A program made the translations under genes and the position numbers. A stretch of 64,000 nucleotides of DNA from Qipengyuania huizhouensis. GTDB taxonomy: Bacteria > Pseudomonadota > Alphaproteobacteria > Sphingomonadales > Sphingomonadaceae. The notes under the pieces are model-generated. The model had not been told where the DNA came from. It ran no database searches and was given only the letters and a program-made list of their open reading frames with translations. Shown here piece after piece: positions 32,096 to 41,016 of the stretch; the stretch's first letter is position 1; every line of letters starts with the position of its first letter. The stretch covers positions 1-64,000 of the forward strand of contig NZ_JAIGNT010000015.1 in NCBI RefSeq assembly GCF_019711635.1, written 5' to 3'.

Positions 32096-34603
32096 TTAGT
32101 AGCCGATTACCAGCGAGATGCTGCCGGCGCGCGGAGCGCCGATCTGCGCGAAGCCGAAGCCGTCGAGCGAACCGCCGAAGTAGCCGATATAGTATTCATC
32201 GAACACGTTGGTCAGGTTCAACTGGAGTGCAACGTCGCCACCAGTCGGGAATTCCCCGAGCAGTACGCGAGCGTCGAGATCGACGATCGTATATCCAGGA
32301 GCTTCATCGGTGTTCAGGTCGTTGATAAACCGCGGACCGGTACGCTTGACTTGCGCGCCCAGATCGAAGTTTCCGAACGAGACCTGGCCACGACCACCGA
32401 AGGAGAAACGGGGAGTGCCAGATTCGGCATTTCCTGCTGTGGCGAGGAAGCCATCTTCAGTCTGTACGTCGTCCTTGATTTCGGAGTCGTTGTAGGAACC
32501 GAAAACATACAACAGTGTGTTGTTCGTCGGACGCCATGCGATCGAGCCGTCAATGCCGTATTTATCGACCTCGCCGAGGTTACGGAAAACAGTTGCGCCT
32601 TCACCATTGTTCGCCGTCGGGTCGAACGCCGAAGCCAGACGGTTGTTATAACGAGTGAAGTACGTGCCGATCTGAGCTTCGATGCGGCCCATGGTGTAAC
32701 GCAGGCCGAGGTCGAAGCTGTCGGTCGTTTCCGGAACCGGGCGTGCACGCTCGTCGTCTGGGATGTACAGCGAGTCGTAAAGCGGGTCGGTACCGGGGAC
32801 CGAAAGGCCCTTGGCATAATTGCCGAATACCGAGAAACCGCTGCCACCGAAATCGTAGATCAGTCCGACGTTCGGAAGCAGTTCGTCATACTTGTATTCG
32901 CGCGACAGAGGCGCAACGTGATCTGGGTTCGCTTCCTCGTAGGCAGTCACGTCGAAGCCCGGATTGGGGCAATCGACGAAGCCATTCTCCGACGTCGTGT
33001 AGCAATTCTGGTTCAGTTCGCGCGTGAAGAACGGTGCTCGAAGACCGAGAATGGCGGTGAGATCGCCAAACTCGCCGCGGTACTCACCCGAAACCTGATG
33101 CAGGATCGCGAAGGACAAGCGGTCACGCTTGTTTACTTCGTTGCCGTTCACATCAAGCAACGGATTGTCGATGGCGAACGGATCGCTGATTTCGCCATTG
33201 CCGAGCATGTAAGTGATCTGACCCGTCTGACGGTGACGCGCGCGGTCCCAGGTGTAAGCGAGACGAACGCGGTGATCCGGGTTGATATCATAGATAAGGT
33301 TCGCGACCACGCCGTAACGATTGGTTCGCGTCTGACTTGGGTCGTTTCCGGCAATCTCGTCGTCCAGATCACCGTCGCCATTGAGATCACGGCCGAAGAA
33401 GTAGCCGCCATTGAAGGCTCCGGTGTAGTCCGTGCCGCCCACATTGAAGAACGATTCACGCAGGTCGTCGGGACCGCCGCCATTTGCCTTGACGTACTGA
33501 TAGCTCGGATCAAACGTGAAGGTCAGATTGTCAGTGATCGAGAAGAGCGACGAACCGCGGATGTTGCCGGTGTCCGAGGGGTTGTAGCGGCGATAAAAGG
33601 CTGCGCCACAGCTCGGCTCGCGATCGCTGTAGTCGAGGCCTTCACCAGGGCTACCCACGCCGCCAGCCTCGACAGCCAGAACCCGTGGGTCGACCGAGCA
33701 AGGATATTCGCCAGCGCCTTCATAAGCGCTGAAACGGTCTTCTTTGCTGAAATCGCCCTCGTAGTAGCCGAGCAGATCGCCAATGAATTCCGAACCAGCG
33801 AAATTATTGCGGTTTTGGTTGAAGTGGCCAGAAATAGAGATGAAGTCGCCATTCGTACCGATATCCTGCCAGATACGGCCGTTTACCTGCGTCTTGTTGA
33901 CACGGCCATACGGATTGTACGGAACGCCATAGGTGGTGTAGCTGGCCGAAACGAAAGCCTTAGTGCCCATTCCGGTGAAGTCGCCGGTGTCGATCATGCC
34001 GAAACCGCGAACGTAGAGGGTGTCTTCTGCGCCTTCGGCAAGAACGTCGCCATAGGTCATCGTAGCAGTGATGCCCGGTGCGTCGCCCGGCTCACGTGTG
34101 CGAATGTTGATCGTGCCCCCGGTCGCCGAAGCGGTCGGGCTGTCGACGTCGGTGGTACCGAGGTTGACGTTAACCTCTTCGAGTACTTCCGGGTCCACCT
34201 GCTGGTTAGTGTAAAGTGCGTAGTTGCCCGAATCGTTCAGCGGAAGACCGTCAAGTGTCTGCGAAACGCGGTCGGAGCCAAAGCCGCGAATGGTGAAGCC
34301 ACCGCCAGAAGAACCCCAAGGATCGTTGTTCTGGAAACTGACGCCAGGCACCAAGTTGACGATGTCATTTACGGTTTGCCCAGGGCGCTGGCGACGGATG
34401 ACCTCTTCATTCAGAACTTGCTTTGCCTTCGACGTGTCGGGAACCTCGACCCCGCCCACGCCGTCGAAGCGTGCGCCGGTGACAACGATGACTTCATCGT
34501 CTTCTTCGAAATCGACGGAACCCGTCGACTGGGCGAAAGCAGGCGTCGCTGCCACTGCAGATAGACCAACCACAGAGGTGGCCAAAAGATACTTGAACTT
34601 CAT
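32096..34603 (-). CDS. TonB-dependent outer-membrane receptor
   Basis: An 835-residue receptor. The signal peptide (ending TPAFAQ, about 1-24) is followed by a TonB-box-like DDEVIVVTGARF, a plug domain (about 50-165, with GFTIRGFGSDRVSQTLDG), and a 22-strand barrel ending in an aromatic residue (VIGY). The barrel contains several Cys pairs in extracellular loops. The substrate (siderophore, sugar, vitamin) cannot be assigned. ATG 34603 was chosen because the signal peptide begins there. Confidence 0.92.
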   Translation of the reverse strand: MKFKYLLATSVVGLSAVAATPAFAQSTGSVDFEEDDEVIVVTGARFDGVGGVEVPDTSKAKQVLNEEVIRRQRPGQTVNDIVNLVPGVSFQNNDPWGSSGGGFTIRGFGSDRVSQTLDGLPLNDSGNYALYTNQQVDPEVLEEVNVNLGTTDVDSPTASATGGTINIRTREPGDAPGITATMTYGDVLAEGAEDTLYVRGFGMIDTGDFTGMGTKAFVSASYTTYGVPYNPYGRVNKTQVNGRIWQDIGTNGDFISISGHFNQNRNNFAGSEFIGDLLGYYEGDFSKEDRFSAYEGAGEYPCSVDPRVLAVEAGGVGSPGEGLDYSDREPSCGAAFYRRYNPSDTGNIRGSSLFSITDNLTFTFDPSYQYVKANGGGPDDLRESFFNVGGTDYTGAFNGGYFFGRDLNGDGDLDDEIAGNDPSQTRTNRYGVVANLIYDINPDHRVRLAYTWDRARHRQTGQITYMLGNGEISDPFAIDNPLLDVNGNEVNKRDRLSFAILHQVSGEYRGEFGDLTAILGLRAPFFTRELNQNCYTTSENGFVDCPNPGFDVTAYEEANPDHVAPLSREYKYDELLPNVGLIYDFGGSGFSVFGNYAKGLSVPGTDPLYDSLYIPDDERARPVPETTDSFDLGLRYTMGRIEAQIGTYFTRYNNRLASAFDPTANNGEGATVFRNLGEVDKYGIDGSIAWRPTNNTLLYVFGSYNDSEIKDDVQTEDGFLATAGNAESGTPRFSFGGRGQVSFGNFDLGAQVKRTGPRFINDLNTDEAPGYTIVDLDARVLLGEFPTGGDVALQLNLTNVFDEYYIGYFGGSLDGFGFAQIGAPRAGSISLVIGY

Positions 34604-34846
34604 CGGAGAAGACCCCTTCGTCTCTTCGGATTGAAAACATGGTAGCACTGGAGATGCGCCGCCCCGCTAGGCTGACGATGTTTCGGCAAAGCTATCGTTT
34701 TATGACAGAGTCAAGACAACCGTGACAGTAATGTGGACAATACCTCGCGGACCACAAAACTCCCCTTGGATTTCAGAGGTTTACTGCTGTTGCAAAAAGC
34801 ACACAGCTTTAGAAAAGTTTGCCTGCGCCTGTCGACAGACCGTGCA
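34604..34846. other. Intergenic region upstream of the receptor
   Basis: About 240 nt between the receptor start and the 3' end of the oxygenase gene, both on the minus strand. A TTGACT element lies on the minus strand near 34710, but no convincing -10 box or riboswitch could be placed. Confidence 0.4.
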
Positions 34847-35788
34847 TCAGGCGAGATTGATCTCGCGCAAGCGTTGCATCAGGTAGTCGTGACTCGAAAT
34901 GGGAGCTGGATGATCCGACGGGTTTTCCGGGTCGATGCACGAGGGTAAGGTTTCGATCACGTAATCCGGTCGGAAGTGCAGGAAAAACGGCATCGAGTAG
35001 CGTGCCCGGTATGCCGCTTCGCCGCGCGGGTTCACGACGCGATGCGTGGTCGAGCGCAGTTTTCCATTGGTCAAACGATCGAGCATGTCGCCCACGTTGA
35101 TGACCAGCGCACCTTCCGGCACCTCGACGGCTTTCCACTTTCCCTGCCGGGTCAGCAGCTCGAGGCCCGCCTCTTCTGCGCCTAGGAGCAGAGTGATGGT
35201 GTTGATGTCGCCATGGGCGGCGGCCCGGATTGCCCCTTCGGCCTCCTCCCCTTCCAGCGGAGGATAGCGCAGAAGACGCATGACCGAATTGCCGTCTTCT
35301 ACCGTCGGCGCAAAGAATTCACGCGGCAGGCCGAGGTGGATGGCGATCGCCTCGAGCACGCGACCCCCGGCCTCTTCGAAAGCGGCGTATAGTTTCGTGA
35401 AGGTCTCGCGAAATCCTTCGACCTCGTCGGGCCAGACATTGTCCGCCATATATTCGGACAGCGGATGACCTTCGGGCAGTTCGCGACCGACATGCCAGAA
35501 TTCCTTCAAGTCGTGAACGTTCGCGTCTTTCGCCTTCTCGGTACCGAAGGGCGTATAACCGCGTGCCCCGCCCCCACCGACAATGTGGTAAGCCTTTTTC
35601 ACATCTTCGGGCAGAGCGAAAAATTCCTTCGACATAGCCTCGGCCCTGTCGATCAGCCCCTGCGGAATGCCATGGTCGCGGATTACCGCAAATCCATATT
35701 CCTCGAAGCTCCGGCCGAGTTCTTCGGCAATGCTGTCCAACGGCTGCGCCAGCGACACAACCGCGATATCGGTGTTAGAATCGGTCAT
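34847..35788 (-). CDS. 2-oxoglutarate/Fe(II) oxygenase, isopenicillin N synthase-like
   Basis: A 313-residue member of the IPNS-like dioxygenases. An N-terminal DIOX_N region (about 7-120) precedes the double-stranded beta-helix with iron ligands His192, Asp194 and His249, and the R-x-S co-substrate motif (RYS, about 263-265). The substrate is unknown; such proteins oxidise small metabolites. It lies 14 nt past the nucleoside transporter stop on the same strand, so nucleoside-related chemistry is conceivable. Confidence 0.88.
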   Translation of the reverse strand: MTDSNTDIAVVSLAQPLDSIAEELGRSFEEYGFAVIRDHGIPQGLIDRAEAMSKEFFALPEDVKKAYHIVGGGGARGYTPFGTEKAKDANVHDLKEFWHVGRELPEGHPLSEYMADNVWPDEVEGFRETFTKLYAAFEEAGGRVLEAIAIHLGLPREFFAPTVEDGNSVMRLLRYPPLEGEEAEGAIRAAAHGDINTITLLLGAEEAGLELLTRQGKWKAVEVPEGALVINVGDMLDRLTNGKLRSTTHRVVNPRGEAAYRARYSMPFFLHFRPDYVIETLPSCIDPENPSDHPAPISSHDYLMQRLREINLA

Positions 35789-35802
35789 AATGTCTGCGCC
35801 CT

Positions 35803-37149
35803 TTAATACGGAAGGAAGAGCCCCGCCAGCGCCGCACTCATTAAGTTGGCGAGACTGCCGGCAGCCAGCGCTCTGATGCCCAGCTTAGCAATAACCGGCC
35901 TCTGGTTCGGCGCGAGGCCGCCCGTCACCGCCATCTGGATCGCGATCGAACTGAAATTGGCAAAACCGCACAGCGCGAAAGTGACGATGGCGCGGCTGCG
36001 ATCGCTCAGGATACCGGCATCCATGCCGCCCAGCTGGATGAAAGCGACGAATTCGTTGAGCACGATCTTGGTACCGAACAAACCACCTGCGGCGCCAGCC
36101 TGATCCCAGGGGATGCCTATCAGGAACATCACGGGTGCGAAGATCCAGCCAAGGATCAACTGGAATGTCAGATCGGGATAGCCGAACAATCCACCGATCC
36201 CGCCGAGAACGCCGTTGGCGAGCGCAACCAGCGCAACAAAGGTCAGCACCATCGCGCCAACTGCCACGGCCAGCTTGACACCGGTCTGCGTGCCCTGCGC
36301 GGCCGCCTCGATCACGTTGGCGGGCGTGTGACCTTCCTCGAAAGTTTCGGCAACCGTGACCTCGTGCGGCTTACCGCTCTCGGTAATGGCAGCAGGCCCC
36401 TCGGCACTGATGCGGGTCTTCGGCAGAACGATTTCGTCTTCGGGCTCGACGCCGGAAAGTTCCGCCGCATCGCGGGCCAGCGGGCTATCGTCGTCGGGCA
36501 TAATGATCTTTGCCATCAATATGCCACCGGGCGCCGACATGAAGGCCGCCGCGAGCAGGAAAGGAACGGCATCCTCGCCGATAAAGCTGGCATAGGCGGC
36601 AAGGATCGTTCCGGCCACGCCGGCCATCCCCACTGCCATCAGGGTGAAAAGACGGCTCGGCGTCAGCGCAGCCAGATAGGGGCGCACCACCAGCGGGCTT
36701 TCGGACTGGCCCACAAAAATGTTCGCCGCACTGCCGAGCGCCTCGACCTTGCTGATCCCGGTGATCCAGCCGATCGCCCCGCCGACCCAACGGACCAGCC
36801 GCTGCATTATGCCCCAGTGATACAATATGGAAACCAGAGCGGCAAAGAAGATGATCACCGGCAGTGCCGCGATGACGAAGGTATTGGCGAAGGGGTTGGC
36901 ATCCATCGGGCCAAAAACGGATTCGATCCCCACCTTGGAGTAATCCAGCAATGCGATAACGCCGTTCGACATCGCCTGGATCGCCTCTACTCCCCACGGT
37001 GTCCGTAATACGAGCAACGCCATGATCGCCTGAAGCGCAAACGCAGCGCCTACCACGCGCAGCTTGATCCGCCTTTTACCTGTGGAAAGAAGGAAGGCGA
37101 TGGCCAGGATCGCGACGATCCCGAGAATATTGATAACGACAGCTGGCAT
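35803..37149 (-). CDS. NupC-type concentrative nucleoside transporter
   Basis: A 448-residue inner-membrane CNT-family symporter importing nucleosides with H+ or Na+. About ten hydrophobic segments are visible, with the family motif GQSESPLVVRPYLAALTPS (about 165-183) and GFANFSSIAIQMA near 405-417. A charged insert (about 235-290) faces the cytoplasm or periplasm. ATG 37149 was chosen by hydrophobicity and family length. The oxygenase gene follows closely. Confidence 0.9.
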   Translation of the reverse strand: MPAVVINILGIVAILAIAFLLSTGKRRIKLRVVGAAFALQAIMALLVLRTPWGVEAIQAMSNGVIALLDYSKVGIESVFGPMDANPFANTFVIAALPVIIFFAALVSILYHWGIMQRLVRWVGGAIGWITGISKVEALGSAANIFVGQSESPLVVRPYLAALTPSRLFTLMAVGMAGVAGTILAAYASFIGEDAVPFLLAAAFMSAPGGILMAKIIMPDDDSPLARDAAELSGVEPEDEIVLPKTRISAEGPAAITESGKPHEVTVAETFEEGHTPANVIEAAAQGTQTGVKLAVAVGAMVLTFVALVALANGVLGGIGGLFGYPDLTFQLILGWIFAPVMFLIGIPWDQAGAAGGLFGTKIVLNEFVAFIQLGGMDAGILSDRSRAIVTFALCGFANFSSIAIQMAVTGGLAPNQRPVIAKLGIRALAAGSLANLMSAALAGLFLPY

Positions 37150-37296
37150 GCGGACCCCTTCGCATTGCACTGGAGCAACAAAGACTAGTTGCGGATGAAA
37201 TCGGCCGCTACCTTGCGCGGCGGCTCCGCTTAGTCAATTTACGGTCGCACTTCCAGCTTCGGCTATCACCAGTCACGAGACAGCGCTTCCAGAACC

Positions 37297-37986
37297 ATGA
37301 TCGAGCAACCGGCCAATCAAACCCGCATCGCCGCAGCCACCGTGCCGCTGGGCCTGTTCGTATTCCTGGTCCTTTATGGCGGCCTGACCGTGATCGCGGG
37401 CGTGCTGGCATTCAAACAGGTGCAGCTGTGGCCTACCCGGCTTGCCGTGGAGTCCGGCATTTTCGCCTTTCTCGGCCTGGTGGTAATTTCCAGCACGATC
37501 GCACAGCTTTACGGAGAAAAGCTCGCGCAGAGGCTGGTCTGGTGGGGCTTTCTCCCACTCGCCTTTTCCGCCGCGCTCATATTCCTGGTCTTGTGGTTAC
37601 CTGCTTCTTCCGAGATGCTTGAATACCGTGGCTCAGACCTCAATGCCTTCGAGACAGTCCTTGCGCAAACTCCCCGCATCATGGCGGCCGGTCCTGCAGC
37701 CTATATTGTCTCGCTACTATTGAACGTCTGGATATTTTCCCGCCTGAGGGGATCAGGAGACGGTAACACTCTCGGACTCATGGCCCGCGGCGCGATTGCC
37801 AGCGCGCTGAGCCAGGCAATCGATTCGGTGATTTTCGTAACACTGGCGTTTTATGGCGAATTCGACATCGCCCCGCTTCTCATCGGGCAGGTAATCGCCA
37901 AGGTCGCCCTCAGCATAGTGCTCGTGCCCTTCCTCATCACGGGCGGAGTAGCGCTGGCGAAATGGCTGGACAGACGCCACCTCTAA
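37297..37986 (+). CDS. Queuosine precursor transporter (YhhQ/VUT family)
   Basis: A 229-residue six-helix membrane protein of the VUT_1 (DUF165) family, which imports preQ0/preQ1 for tRNA queuosine. Features are the LYGEKLAQRLVWWGFLPLAF stretch (about 69-88), and SQAIDSVIFVTLAFYG near 166-181. Its TAA shares two bases with the stop codon of the convergent DUF421 gene. No preQ1 riboswitch is visible upstream. Confidence 0.88.
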   Translation: MIEQPANQTRIAAATVPLGLFVFLVLYGGLTVIAGVLAFKQVQLWPTRLAVESGIFAFLGLVVISSTIAQLYGEKLAQRLVWWGFLPLAFSAALIFLVLWLPASSEMLEYRGSDLNAFETVLAQTPRIMAAGPAAYIVSLLLNVWIFSRLRGSGDGNTLGLMARGAIASALSQAIDSVIFVTLAFYGEFDIAPLLIGQVIAKVALSIVLVPFLITGGVALAKWLDRRHL

Positions 37987-38498
37987 AGCGTTTTCACACC
38001 CTTGAGCAGTGTTTCTTCCAGCTTGTTCCCGTGAAGCACCGAAATGTCGCCGGTCGTTTCCAGCACGACGGCTCTCACTTCGGAAAGGTCCAAGACATTC
38101 GCTTCACGAAGCTTGGCGACGAGATCGTTTTCCGGAACGCGCGTCGTCTTCAAGGCCTCGCGAATGATTTTCCCGTCGCGCATGAGAATAACCGGATTGT
38201 TCTGCAACATATCTTCAATCCGGTCCGAAGAATTCCGGAGGCGTCCTGCCAGATGCTGAAGCAGGAAAAGCCCTGCCATACCCGCTACGGGTTGTAGCCA
38301 TTCCCGCCAATCTGCCGCCTGTGCAGCATTGGCGATCAAACTTCCCAGCGCGATGGTCATGATGAAATCGAAGTTTGTCATCTTCGAGAGCGAGCGCAAA
38401 CCGTTGATGCGCACCAGGGCGACCGCCCAACTCAGGGCGAGCATCGCCAATAGCAGTCCCCGAAGAACCGCATCGAATTCGGGAGAGGATACGAACAT
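37983..38498 (-). CDS. DUF421 (YetF-like) membrane protein
   Basis: A 171-residue DUF421 protein with hydrophobic helices (about 10-27, 45-60 and 65-82) and the family motif RSLSKMTNFDFIMTIALGS (about 34-52), followed by a cytoplasmic domain with VILMRDGKIIREAL. Function unknown; YetF relatives are linked to spore-germination and membrane proteins in other phyla. Convergent with the queuosine-precursor transporter, with overlapping stop codons. Confidence 0.87.
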   Translation of the reverse strand: MFVSSPEFDAVLRGLLLAMLALSWAVALVRINGLRSLSKMTNFDFIMTIALGSLIANAAQAADWREWLQPVAGMAGLFLLQHLAGRLRNSSDRIEDMLQNNPVILMRDGKIIREALKTTRVPENDLVAKLREANVLDLSEVRAVVLETTGDISVLHGNKLEETLLKGVKTL

Positions 38499-38525
38499 AA
38501 CGGCCCAACGAATGCGCCGCGCGAT

Positions 38526-39515
38526 TTATCCCTCCTGCGCTCCGCCGGAACAGCTGGCTCCACCGAGCACGCAGAAACGGGCGCAGTGAGGGTGATTAAG
38601 AACGATATCGCAGGATGCTTCTTCCAGCGTTTCACCGAGATCGAAGCCCTCATCATACGGGATGAGCGTGCAAGCGACCACGCGCGGTGACGCTTCGCCT
38701 TTGCGATGGACGATCATGCGGCTGTTACTGCACATTACATCGGCAGGGGACTTGCCGAGGATTGTCCAGCACTCGGTCGTGATTTCCGCAATATCCTTTT
38801 CGGCATCCATTTCTGGAAAGAGGACGAGCCGGGAGCGATCATATGCATCGATTGCAATCCCCTCGCGCTCGAACAGCGCCGCGTAGCGCTCTCGCGCAAG
38901 AGCATCGCCTTCTTCGGGGAGCAAACGTCCGGCGACTGCAATGGAAAAGCCATTCTTGGACAACCAGCACAGTCCCTCGATAGCTGGCTGCCAGCTACGT
39001 AAGCCGCGCTCGGATTCGTGAACGCGCTGGCTGTGGTGGTCGAGGCTGACTCGCAAGGTCAGACGGTCGCCATACGTTTCGCGAAGCCGCAGCAACGCCG
39101 CTTCATGCCGACGCATCGGCTTCATCGCATTGGTCAGGACAAGAGCTTCGAAACCTCGATCGAGCGCACCATCCATCATCCTGACAATGTCGGGGTTCAT
39201 GAAGGGTTCGCCGCCGGTGAAACCGATCTCGCGGGCTCCCAATCCTGCCGCCTCATCAAGGAAGCGTACGGCATCGCTTGCAGTAAGATATACCAGCGCA
39301 TCGTTCGTGGGACTGCTCTCGATATAGCAGGTCGTGCAGGCCAGATTGCACAAGGTGCCGGTATTCAGCCACAGCGTATCCAATCTTGAAAAGGGCACAT
39401 GAGCGCGCTTCTCCCCTTTCGCAGTTAATTGCGGATCGCTGAATTTTTCTCGGGATAAGGGCGCAGCCTCGACCGCGAACGGTGAGGGTCCGGCAGGTGC
39501 GTTGCGCGATCCCAT
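38526..39515 (-). CDS. Radical SAM protein with Cys-rich C-terminus
   Basis: A 329-residue radical SAM enzyme. The [4Fe-4S]-binding CxxxCxxC is Cys56, Cys60, Cys63, and GGEP (101-104) contacts SAM. Seven further cysteines lie in the C-terminal third (249, 262, 282, 302, 311, 315, 322), suggesting auxiliary Fe-S clusters of SPASM/twitch type. The opening resembles the ArsS-like selenodomain group but is not a clear ArsS. ATG 39515 was chosen because it lies 11 nt after the upstream flavoprotein stop. Substrate unknown. It is part of a cluster with sugar transferases. Confidence 0.85.
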   Translation of the reverse strand: MGSRNAPAGPSPFAVEAAPLSREKFSDPQLTAKGEKRAHVPFSRLDTLWLNTGTLCNLACTTCYIESSPTNDALVYLTASDAVRFLDEAAGLGAREIGFTGGEPFMNPDIVRMMDGALDRGFEALVLTNAMKPMRRHEAALLRLRETYGDRLTLRVSLDHHSQRVHESERGLRSWQPAIEGLCWLSKNGFSIAVAGRLLPEEGDALARERYAALFEREGIAIDAYDRSRLVLFPEMDAEKDIAEITTECWTILGKSPADVMCSNSRMIVHRKGEASPRVVACTLIPYDEGFDLGETLEEASCDIVLNHPHCARFCVLGGASCSGGAQEG

Positions 39516-39526
39516 GCGGGCTCTAC

Positions 39527-40942
39527 TCACGCGAAACGCCTGCGCAGCCTTGCCACCAGCTGCGCCCATTTCTTGGGGATAGCTCCGAAAACCGTCGGCT
39601 CCCAGGCACTGAACGAGGCTGCTTTGGATATTTCGCTACGTGTGGGGTAGGCGATGATCGCCGAGCCGAGCGCAAAAGTGCTGCTCTTGCCGGTAATCGC
39701 CTGCGCGAAGGGCAGCAGCAATTCTCCAGCATCCTTTCCGACCATGCTCGCACCGAGAACTTTCTTGCCCTTCAATACGAGTTTGAGATGCCCCTTGTCC
39801 TTGCCTTCGGCGAGGGCCCGCTCATTGTCGCGGAAAGCTTCCTTCACGATCCTGATCGTATCGCCGTATTTCCTGCGCGCATCCTTTTCGGTGAGGCCAA
39901 TTTGTGCGACTTCGGGATCGGTATAGGTGCACCATGGCAGTGCGGACCAGTCTACCTTCGTCGGGATGCCCAAAGTAATCTCTAGCGCGACGTTCGAGCC
40001 TTCATAGCCCGAAACATGAGTAAGCCGCGGCCCGTCTCGGCAATCGCCAATGGCATAGATGCCTTTGACCGAAGTGCGTCGGCGTGCGTCGACTGCAATC
40101 CCGTTGGCTCCCATCTTCACACCGATTTCTTCAAGCCCGAAGCCTGTGCATCTCGCCTTGCGCCCGGTCGCGAGGAGGAGGCGGCTGCCCTCGATTGTCT
40201 CGCCGCCAGCGAACAGACGGATCGTTCCCCCACGGCTTTCGACTCTTTCCGCCTTGCCCTCGACGAACCGGACGCCCTCGTCCTCCAGAACCTCGCGTAT
40301 TACCGCGACACTTTCGGGATCGTCGCGGGCCAATAAACTGCCCGGCTCTATGACCGTAACTTCGCTGCCCAACCGCCGGAAGGCCTGCGCCATTTCCATA
40401 CCAATCGCCCCGCCGCCCACGATTACTAGATGGTCGGGGAGCTCTTCGAGATCGAACAGGTTTTCATTGGTCAGATACGGAACCTCATCCAATCCCTCGA
40501 CGGGTGGAAGTGCAGGTTCTGAGCCTGTAGCTATGACGATGCGCGGCGCAGTCAGTGTGCGCCATGCCACCTCGACGGATTGCGGGCCGGTCACTTGGGC
40601 CCAGTCACGGATGACTTCACAACCAATCTGCTCGAAACGTTCCTCGCTGTCGTGCGGTGCAATGGCAGCAATCGCATCGTGGATGTGCCTGTGCACGCCC
40701 GCCCACTCTACAACGGGCTTGGCCAAGGTAACGCCATACCGGGTTCTTTCTCGCGCTTCTGCGGCGCGCTTCGCGGCAGCCAGTAGTGCTTTCGACGGCA
40801 CGCAGCCATCGTTCAGACACTCACCACCCATCTTGCGGGCTTCGATCAGCGCCACGTCCAGGCCGAAGAGCGCACAGCCTCCTGCAGCGGTGAGCCCGGC
40901 GGCCCCGCCACCGATCACGATCACGTCATGGGTGAATTTCAT
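39527..40942 (-). CDS. MerA-like FAD-dependent pyridine nucleotide-disulfide oxidoreductase
   Basis: A 471-residue class I flavoprotein disulfide reductase. FAD-binding GGGAAGLTAA (11-20), redox-active Cys42/Cys47 in GGECLNDGCVPSK, NAD(P)-binding GGGAIGMEMA and the second FAD motif GIYAIGDC are present. The C-terminal catalytic His of glutathione or lipoamide reductases is replaced: the motif reads AYPTRSE with Tyr432, as in mercuric reductases. The mercuric-reductase heavy-metal domain and C-terminal Cys pair are absent. Substrate unknown. Divergent from the epimerase, co-directional with the radical SAM gene. Confidence 0.88.
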   Translation of the reverse strand: MKFTHDVIVIGGGAAGLTAAGGCALFGLDVALIEARKMGGECLNDGCVPSKALLAAAKRAAEARERTRYGVTLAKPVVEWAGVHRHIHDAIAAIAPHDSEERFEQIGCEVIRDWAQVTGPQSVEVAWRTLTAPRIVIATGSEPALPPVEGLDEVPYLTNENLFDLEELPDHLVIVGGGAIGMEMAQAFRRLGSEVTVIEPGSLLARDDPESVAVIREVLEDEGVRFVEGKAERVESRGGTIRLFAGGETIEGSRLLLATGRKARCTGFGLEEIGVKMGANGIAVDARRRTSVKGIYAIGDCRDGPRLTHVSGYEGSNVALEITLGIPTKVDWSALPWCTYTDPEVAQIGLTEKDARRKYGDTIRIVKEAFRDNERALAEGKDKGHLKLVLKGKKVLGASMVGKDAGELLLPFAQAITGKSSTFALGSAIIAYPTRSEISKAASFSAWEPTVFGAIPKKWAQLVARLRRRFA

Positions 40943-41016
40943 CGCTTGCTGCCTAACGCACAATGCTGCCATTGCGAAGGAATGTTCGCTACTCCGCCTT
41001 CGACGGCCGATATCAC

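Noticed and set aside
32351-34564. Very long open frame (737 codons) antisense to the TonB-dependent receptor
   Set aside because: It mirrors the receptor codon pattern, has no recognisable domain or ribosome site, while the receptor strand has signal peptide, plug and barrel features.
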